A stretch of DNA of 11,462 nucleotides. Origin: Treponema sp. (GTDB taxonomy: Bacteria > Spirochaetota > Spirochaetia > Treponematales > Treponemataceae). The notes below the pieces were generated by a model. It saw only the letters and a program-made list of their open reading frames with translations. It made no database searches and was not told the origin of the DNA. Below, one piece after another: positions 6,764 through 11,462 of this stretch. The DNA lies in contig JAAZCS010000046.1 of NCBI GenBank assembly GCA_012513125.1, positions 1-11,462 on the forward strand, read 5' to 3'. Positions within the stretch are counted from its first letter, which is position 1. The number at the start of each line of letters is the position of its first letter. The position numbers and the translations under genes were made by a program.

Positions 6764-6803
6764 AAAAAAAGAGTTTGCACTTCCCAGAACAAACTCTTTT
6801 TTT
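6764..6803 (-). terminator. Rho-independent terminator after hslU
   Basis: A perfect 14-bp inverted repeat: the arm at 6803-6790 (seven A, then GAGTTTG on the coding strand) pairs with 6777-6764 (CAAACTC, then seven T), around a 12-nt loop. Eight T residues (6770-6763) follow the GC-containing part of the stem on the minus strand, as a rho-independent terminator needs. It begins 24 nt after the hslU stop. Because A and T runs flank both sides, it could also stop transcription coming the other way, though no plus-strand gene is seen here. It separates the topA-hslU block from the flagellar operon. Confidence 0.9.
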
Positions 6804-6827
6804 AATTTGAATTAATTTTCAAAAAAT

Positions 6828-8297
6828 TTACAAGATGTACCTTGATAAATCTTCATTATTTGCAATTCCTTCAATCTTTGTATCAACATAATCAGCATTT
6901 ATTTCTATTTCTTCACCTTTATGTTCATTAGCTTCAAATGAAATTTCATCAAGAACTTTTTCCATTATTGTATGAAGACGTCTTGCTCCAATATTTTCAC
7001 TTTTTGAATTTACATCTTCAGCAATAAAACTCATTCTATCAATTGCATCTTCATTGAATTTTAATGTTACACCCTCTGTTGACAACAAGGCTGTATATTG
7101 CTTAATAAGTGAATTTTTTGGTTCTGTAAGAATTCTCTTAAAATCATCTTTATGCAAAGAATCAAGTTCAACACGCAAAGGAAAACGTCCCTGTAATTCA
7201 GGAATCAAGTCACTTGGAGCTGCAACACTAAAAGCACCAGCGGCAATGAATAAAATGTGAGTTGTATCAATCACTCCCCATTTTGTATTTACATTACTAC
7301 CTTCAACTATTGGCAATATATCACGCTGAACACCTTCTCGGCTAACATCTTGACCACTACTTTCACCATGAACAGCAATTTTATCTATTTCATCAATAAA
7401 AATAATTCCACTTTGCTCAACTCTTTCTTTTGCAACATCACCAACTTTTTCTCTGTCGACCATACTTTCCAAAGTTTCTTCAGTGATAATCTTTCTAGCT
7501 TCTTTTATTGTAATAGTACGTTTTTTTGATTTTTTTGAACCGCCATTTATCATATTGAGAATGCCTTGCATACTATTCTCAAGATCTTCCATATTTCCGC
7601 CAGCAATTATTTCCATACTTGGCACAGACGGATTTCTTTGAACAACTAACTCAACTTCTCTATCTTCTAATTTGCCTTCTCTGAGCATCTGACGAAATTT
7701 TTCTTTTGTAGAACTATCTGATTTATTTTTTTCAGCTTGATTATTTTCATTATCAATAATTTTCTTTGCTTCATTTAAATCAATTTGTATTTCTGTAGAA
7801 TCAGTTTGCTTCATTGCAGAAAAAGGTGTTGCTTTTTTAGTATCAGAAGAACCAGGAAGCAACAAATCGAGAAGTTTTTCTTCAACAATTGAAACACTAG
7901 ATGATTTTAACTGCTCTTCCATTTCTGCTTTCACATCATTAATTGCAACAGCCATTAAATCTCGAACCATTGATTCAACGTCGCGACCAACATATCCAAC
8001 TTCCGTATATTTTGTAGCTTCAACTTTAATAAATGGAGCATTACATAATTTTGCCAATCTTCTGGCAATTTCTGTTTTTCCAACTCCTGTAGGTCCTATC
8101 ATTAAGATATTTTTTGGAGCAACTTCATCTCTTATTTCAGATGGCAACTTTAATCTTCTGTATCTATTGCGCAAAGCTACAGCAACAGCTCTTTTTGCCT
8201 TATTCTGTCCAATTATGTATTGGTCCAAACGTTCAACAATTTGCTTTGGGGTTAATTCCTCTTTTTCTTTTATTACTACTTCTGTCTTATCAGGCAC
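6828..8297 (-). CDS. hslU: ATP-dependent protease ATPase subunit HslU (ClpY)
   Basis: HslU is the AAA+ unfoldase that feeds substrates into the HslV peptidase. The 489-residue protein has the N-terminal [20 protein letters not shown], Walker A GPTGVGKT (68-75), the pore loop GYVG (101-104), an inserted I domain (about 110-250), Walker [11 protein letters not shown] (297-306), the segment [12 protein letters not shown] with the arginine finger region (about 367-378), and the sensor-2 sequence NIGARRLHT. The C terminus LSRYIL matches the family tail that docks into HslV and activates it. It is about 45 residues longer than the E. coli protein (443), apparently through a Lys/Asn/Ser/Glu-rich stretch in the I domain (about 147-205). 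The start is GTG, immediately after the hslV stop with no gap, behind a GGAGGA site. Confidence 0.97.
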   Translation of the reverse strand: MPDKTEVVIKEKEELTPKQIVERLDQYIIGQNKAKRAVAVALRNRYRRLKLPSEIRDEVAPKNILMIGPTGVGKTEIARRLAKLCNAPFIKVEATKYTEVGYVGRDVESMVRDLMAVAINDVKAEMEEQLKSSSVSIVEEKLLDLLLPGSSDTKKATPFSAMKQTDSTEIQIDLNEAKKIIDNENNQAEKNKSDSSTKEKFRQMLREGKLEDREVELVVQRNPSVPSMEIIAGGNMEDLENSMQGILNMINGGSKKSKKRTITIKEARKIITEETLESMVDREKVGDVAKERVEQSGIIFIDEIDKIAVHGESSGQDVSREGVQRDILPIVEGSNVNTKWGVIDTTHILFIAAGAFSVAAPSDLIPELQGRFPLRVELDSLHKDDFKRILTEPKNSLIKQYTALLSTEGVTLKFNEDAIDRMSFIAEDVNSKSENIGARRLHTIMEKVLDEISFEANEHKGEEIEINADYVDTKIEGIANNEDLSRYIL

Positions 8298-8840
8298 TTA
8301 AATTTCCTCCACCATAACATTATCATTTGTATAAATACAGATTTTTCCTGCAATTCTCAATGACTTTTCAGCAATTTCCTTAGCAGAAAGATTTGAAGAC
8401 TCCAAATATGCCAAAGCAGCTGAATAAGCGTAATTTCCACCAGAACCAATCGCTAGAACATCATTTTCAGGTTCAATTACGTTTCCGTCACCACTTATCA
8501 ATAAAATTTTACTTTCATCGGCTACGATTAACATTGCTTCCAACTTTTGTAAACTTCTATCAGTTCTCCACATTTTTGCAAGCTCAACAGCAGATCTTGT
8601 TAAATCTCCGTTATATTCTTTTATTTTTGTTTCAAATTTATCTAGCAGAGTAAAAGCATCCGCTACAGAACCAGCGAAACCTGTTAATATTTTTCCATCA
8701 TAAATTTTTCTTACTTTTCTAGCATTACCTTTGCAAACAGTTTCACCCAATGTAACCTGTCCATCTCCAGCCATTGCAACTTTTCCATTCCGACGAACAG
8801 CAATTACTGTTGTACTTCTTATTTTTACTTTATTTCCCAT
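8298..8840 (-). CDS. hslV: ATP-dependent protease peptidase subunit HslV (ClpQ)
   Basis: HslV is the proteasome-like N-terminal-nucleophile peptidase that forms a double hexamer inside the HslUV complex. In the 180-residue product the conserved mature start [20 protein letters not shown] begins at Thr10, so a nine-residue propeptide (MGNKVKIRS) must be removed to expose the catalytic threonine. Residues matching the active-site Asp17 and Lys33 of the mature enzyme are Asp26 and Lys42. Later family blocks are visible: [42 protein letters not shown] and ICIYTND. Short propeptides occur in HslV of other bacteria, so this is expected rather than odd. The ATG at 8840 has an AAGGGG site 5 nt upstream and starts 11 nt after the xerC stop. 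The stop is directly joined to the hslU start. Confidence 0.97.
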   Translation of the reverse strand: MGNKVKIRSTTVIAVRRNGKVAMAGDGQVTLGETVCKGNARKVRKIYDGKILTGFAGSVADAFTLLDKFETKIKEYNGDLTRSAVELAKMWRTDRSLQKLEAMLIVADESKILLISGDGNVIEPENDVLAIGSGGNYAYSAALAYLESSNLSAKEIAEKSLRIAGKICIYTNDNVMVEEI

Positions 8841-8851
8841 ATTTACCCCTT

Positions 8852-9760
8852 TTATTTTTCTTTTCCATGTGGATGTGCATTGTTATAAATTTCAATCAAT
8901 TTTTCTGTTGTTACATGAGTATATCTTTGAGTAGTAGAAATGCTTGAATGACCTAACAATTCTTGAACAGCCCTTACATCCGCACCATTGGTGAGGAGCT
9001 GAGTTGCAAAAGTATGCCTAAAAGAATGAGGGTTTACATGATGATTAGTTCCCTCAACCCCAGAATACTTTGTCACAATCCATCTAAGACCTTGTGTTGA
9101 AATAGGAAATCCCTTTTGATTAATAAATAATCGTTTTGTCGGTTTTTCTATTTTTTTTTCAAGTAAAACATTCTTTCTATCATTTAAGTATCTTCTCAAA
9201 GCTATTTGTGCATCTTCATCAAAATACACTCTTCTCTGCTTATTCCCCTTACCAGTAACAAATGCCGAATGATATGAATCAATAAAATCACCTAGTTGCA
9301 AATTTGCTATTTCACTGATTCGACATCCAGATGAATAAAGCATTTTAAATAGTGCGGTATCACGACTTTCCCATAAAAGTTCTTTTTGTTCTGGTTGACT
9401 ACATAATTGATTTACTTCAGCTTTTGTCATAAAACGTGGAATTTTCTTAGAATTCTTCACTGTTTTAATTTCCAAAGTTGGATTGATTTTAATATAATTA
9501 AATTTTTTGCAATAAGCAAATAAAGTTCTCACAGCAGCAATAAATCTATTTATTGAAGCTGAAGATTTCCCCTGTTTTGACATATTGCCGATACAAGATA
9601 CTATATTTTCTTCAGTAATATCAACAATATCAGTATTGTTATCAACAGAAGAAGTTAATTGCAAAAAATCATTCTTATAACCGACAACTGTATTGTCTGA
9701 TAAATTTCTAACAGATGAAATATAAGAAAGAAATTCTTCTATTGCTTCAACTAATTTCAT
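8852..9760 (-). CDS. xerC: Tyrosine recombinase XerC/CodV-like (chromosome dimer resolution)
   Basis: This enzyme cuts and rejoins DNA at dif-like sites and, in the family, resolves chromosome dimers with a partner recombinase. The 302-residue protein has an N-terminal SAM-like core-binding domain (about 1-95, with [13 protein letters not shown] and [15 protein letters not shown]) and a C-terminal catalytic domain. The full catalytic set is visible: Arg147 ([12 protein letters not shown]), Lys171 ([10 protein letters not shown]), His245 and Arg248 ([12 protein letters not shown]), His271 ([16 protein letters not shown]) and nucleophile Tyr280. The gene lies between topA and hslV, as codV does in Bacillus subtilis (topA, codV, clpQ, clpY), which argues for a housekeeping Xer enzyme rather than a mobile integrase. 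The ATG at 9760 follows an AGAAAGAG purine stretch and is 22 nt from the topA stop. I cannot tell whether it works as XerC, XerD or alone. Confidence 0.9.
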   Translation of the reverse strand: MKLVEAIEEFLSYISSVRNLSDNTVVGYKNDFLQLTSSVDNNTDIVDITEENIVSCIGNMSKQGKSSASINRFIAAVRTLFAYCKKFNYIKINPTLEIKTVKNSKKIPRFMTKAEVNQLCSQPEQKELLWESRDTALFKMLYSSGCRISEIANLQLGDFIDSYHSAFVTGKGNKQRRVYFDEDAQIALRRYLNDRKNVLLEKKIEKPTKRLFINQKGFPISTQGLRWIVTKYSGVEGTNHHVNPHSFRHTFATQLLTNGADVRAVQELLGHSSISTTQRYTHVTTEKLIEIYNNAHPHGKEK

Positions 9761-9782
9761 AACTCTTTCTACTAAAAATTAA

Positions 9783-11462
9783 CTATGACTCGTCTTCTTT
9801 AATTTCTTCAGTGCCGTCATTTGAGTGAAGATAATGACAATCAGGATTTATACAGCTTTTATATGATCCATTTTTCTTATCATATTTTTCAACGAGAAAC
9901 CAGCCACATTCAGGGCAATATTGATCAATTGGTTTAAAATGAGAAATAAAATTGCACTTTGGATAATTTGTACATCCATAAAATTCTTTTCCCCTACCTT
10001 TTGTTTTTCGGGCAACAATATCACCACCACAATCTTTACAAGGACATTTTGCAAGAGGAATTGATTTTGTATTATGACATTCAGGAAATCCAGAACAGGC
10101 AAGGAAGAAACCAAAACGGCCTAGTTTTTTTACCATTGGTTTTCCACATAAATCACAAACTTTATCAGTCTTTTCATCAAGGAAACCCTTTATACTTTCT
10201 TGAGTTTCCATTACTTCATCAACTCTTTTCTTAAACTTGAAATAAAAGTCACTCATCATTGTATTCCAAACGAGTTCATTTTTTTCTACACTATCAAGTT
10301 TATTTTCAACTTCTGCTGTAAAATGTTCATTTATAACATCAGGAAATGATTCTACCAAAATCTTGCTTATCATTCGTCCAAGCTGAGTTGGTACAAGTTG
10401 TTTATTGCTTCTTACAACATAATACCTATCCAACAAAACAGAAATGATTGGCGCATAAGTAGAAGGTCTACCAATTCCTTTTTCCTCAAGCATTCTTACA
10501 ATTGATGCATCTGTATACCTTGCAGGTCCTTGTGAAAAATGTTGTTCCGGATGAAAATTCAACACTTGCAAGACCTCGCCCTCTTTTACGGACGGAAGAG
10601 ATGTTGACTTGTCTTCTTTTGAAGAAAGCAATTTTATTACATTGTAAAAACCTTTTTCACTAACTTTACTCGCACTAGTTCTAAAAATTGCATTTTCTGT
10701 TGCAATATCAATACTTGTATTCATTGTTTTTGCATTTCTCATTTGTGAAGATACAAAACGTTCCCAAATAATCGAATACAATTTAAATTGATCATGGCTT
10801 AAATATTCTTTTACACTTTCTGGAGTATATTGAATATAAGTCGGACGAATACATTCATGGGCATCTTGTGCAGATTTTCCTACAGAATAATGAATCGCTT
10901 CTTCTGGTAAATCATCAGGAAATTGTTTTGAAATCCAATCCCTTACTTCAGTAAGAGCGGTTTCTGAAATTCTAACAGAATCAGTACGCATATATGTAAT
11001 CAAACCAACTCTGGAAGAACCAATGTTAATTCCTTCATATAATTGCTGTGCAATTTGCATGGTTTTTCTCGATGTAAATGAAAGTCTATTTGCGGCAGCC
11101 TGTTGAAGTTTTGATGTAGTAAATGGAGGTTTTGGTCTTACTATTTTTTCTGTCTTTTTAATTGCAGAAACAGTACAAGGAGAATTCTTAATTTTTTCAA
11201 TTATCTGATTCACAAATTCTTCATTTTTTAAATCAGGAGTTTCGCCATTATATTTTACTAATTGAGCTTGAAATACAGATTTCCCTTTTTGAAAATCAGC
11301 ATCCAAAGACCAATATTCTTCAGGAAGAAAATCTTCAACCTCTTTTTCACGTTCACATATCAATCTTAATGCCACAGATTGAACACGTCCTGCAGAAAGC
11401 CCATTTTTTACTTTGCTCCATAAAATTGGACTCAAATTATAACCGACCAATCTATCAAGAAC
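9783..11462 (-). CDS. topA: DNA topoisomerase I, C-terminal part (5' end outside window)
   Basis: Topoisomerase I relaxes negative supercoils through a single-strand break. The visible 559 residues start inside the protein: the frame is open to the window edge and begins VLDRLVGYNLSPILW, the conserved sequence just after the missing TOPRIM domain. The active-site tyrosine is in VGLITYMRTDS, with the Tyr codon at 10992-10994. The DNA-binding segments KPPFTTSKLQQAAANRLSF, SAQDAHECIRPT and EKGIGRPSTYAPI are all present. The C terminus carries three Cys4 zinc-ribbon modules, seen as CDLCG...CSGFPEC, CKDCGG...CTNYPKC and CPECG...CINPDC. The gene ends 22 nt before xerC and probably leads the xerC-hslV-hslU transcript. 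Roughly the first 140-150 residues of the family are missing. Confidence 0.96.
   Translation of the reverse strand, partial: VLDRLVGYNLSPILWSKVKNGLSAGRVQSVALRLICEREKEVEDFLPEEYWSLDADFQKGKSVFQAQLVKYNGETPDLKNEEFVNQIIEKIKNSPCTVSAIKKTEKIVRPKPPFTTSKLQQAAANRLSFTSRKTMQIAQQLYEGINIGSSRVGLITYMRTDSVRISETALTEVRDWISKQFPDDLPEEAIHYSVGKSAQDAHECIRPTYIQYTPESVKEYLSHDQFKLYSIIWERFVSSQMRNAKTMNTSIDIATENAIFRTSASKVSEKGFYNVIKLLSSKEDKSTSLPSVKEGEVLQVLNFHPEQHFSQGPARYTDASIVRMLEEKGIGRPSTYAPIISVLLDRYYVVRSNKQLVPTQLGRMISKILVESFPDVINEHFTAEVENKLDSVEKNELVWNTMMSDFYFKFKKRVDEVMETQESIKGFLDEKTDKVCDLCGKPMVKKLGRFGFFLACSGFPECHNTKSIPLAKCPCKDCGGDIVARKTKGRGKEFYGCTNYPKCNFISHFKPIDQYCPECGWFLVEKYDKKNGSYKSCINPDCHYLHSNDGTEEIKEDES

Noticed and set aside
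6697..6792. N-terminal extension of the flgB frame (32 residues from 6792)
   Set aside because: It runs across the hslU terminator and the sigma-28 promoter, is unlike any rod protein, and a good ribosome site precedes the ATG at 6696.
7054..7529. Plus-strand open frames opposite hslU
   Set aside because: These are mirror frames of a conserved AAA+ gene; the Phe/Asn/Ser-rich translations reflect antisense AT-rich codons.
8852..9760. The tyrosine recombinase as part of a mobile element or integron
   Set aside because: It lies in the conserved topA-xerC-hslV order, has normal base composition for the window, and there are no flanking repeats, attachment sites or cargo genes.
11448..11450. TTG at 11450 as a start of the topoisomerase gene
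   Set aside because: The frame is open up to the window edge and the upstream residues VLDR match the conserved topoisomerase I sequence, so the gene continues beyond the window.
1..11462. A previously undescribed system, CRISPR array, structured RNA or transposon
   Set aside because: All coding sequence is accounted for by well-known families with gaps under about 150 nt; no repeat array, tRNA-like fold or transposase was seen on either strand.

Overview
This is an AT-rich chromosomal stretch from a spirochaete, most likely a Treponema. Every gene I can support lies on the minus strand, so the biology reads from high to low coordinates. The basis for the assignment is inference: the gene order (topA, xerC, hslV, hslU, flgB, flgC, fliE, fliF, fliG, fliH, fliI, fliJ) and the protein sequences match the large motility operon of spirochaetes. 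From memory, Borrelia has hslV-hslU directly before flgB, and Treponema pallidum has topA-xerC before flgB. The species cannot be named from this window.

Region 1 (11462 to 6828) is a housekeeping block: the 3' part of topA (DNA topoisomerase I, cut by the window edge), xerC (tyrosine recombinase), hslV and hslU (ATP-dependent protease). Gaps are 22, 11 and 0 nt, so this looks like one transcript. It ends at a strong rho-independent terminator (6764-6803).

Region 2 (6763 to 1) is a flagellar operon. It opens with a textbook sigma-28 (FliA-type) promoter (6725-6751) squeezed between the terminator and flgB. The order is then flgB and flgC (rod), fliE (rod/MS-ring junction), fliF (MS ring), fliG (switch), fliH (ATPase regulator), fliI (export ATPase) and the first 16 codons of fliJ. 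From fliF to fliJ the genes are 1 to 21 nt apart and probably translationally coupled. The two wider gaps, before fliE (57 nt) and before fliF (about 150 nt), hold candidate internal sigma-70 promoters. The one before fliE overlaps a perfect palindrome. The one before fliF is followed by a small hairpin next to the ribosome binding site.

Together the flagellar proteins build the MS ring, rod base, rotor switch and export-ATPase complex of the periplasmic flagellum. I found no tRNA, rRNA, CRISPR array, insertion sequence or phage gene, and no gene family that looks undescribed. The interesting content is regulatory: the promoters, the leader hairpin and the choice of start codons.
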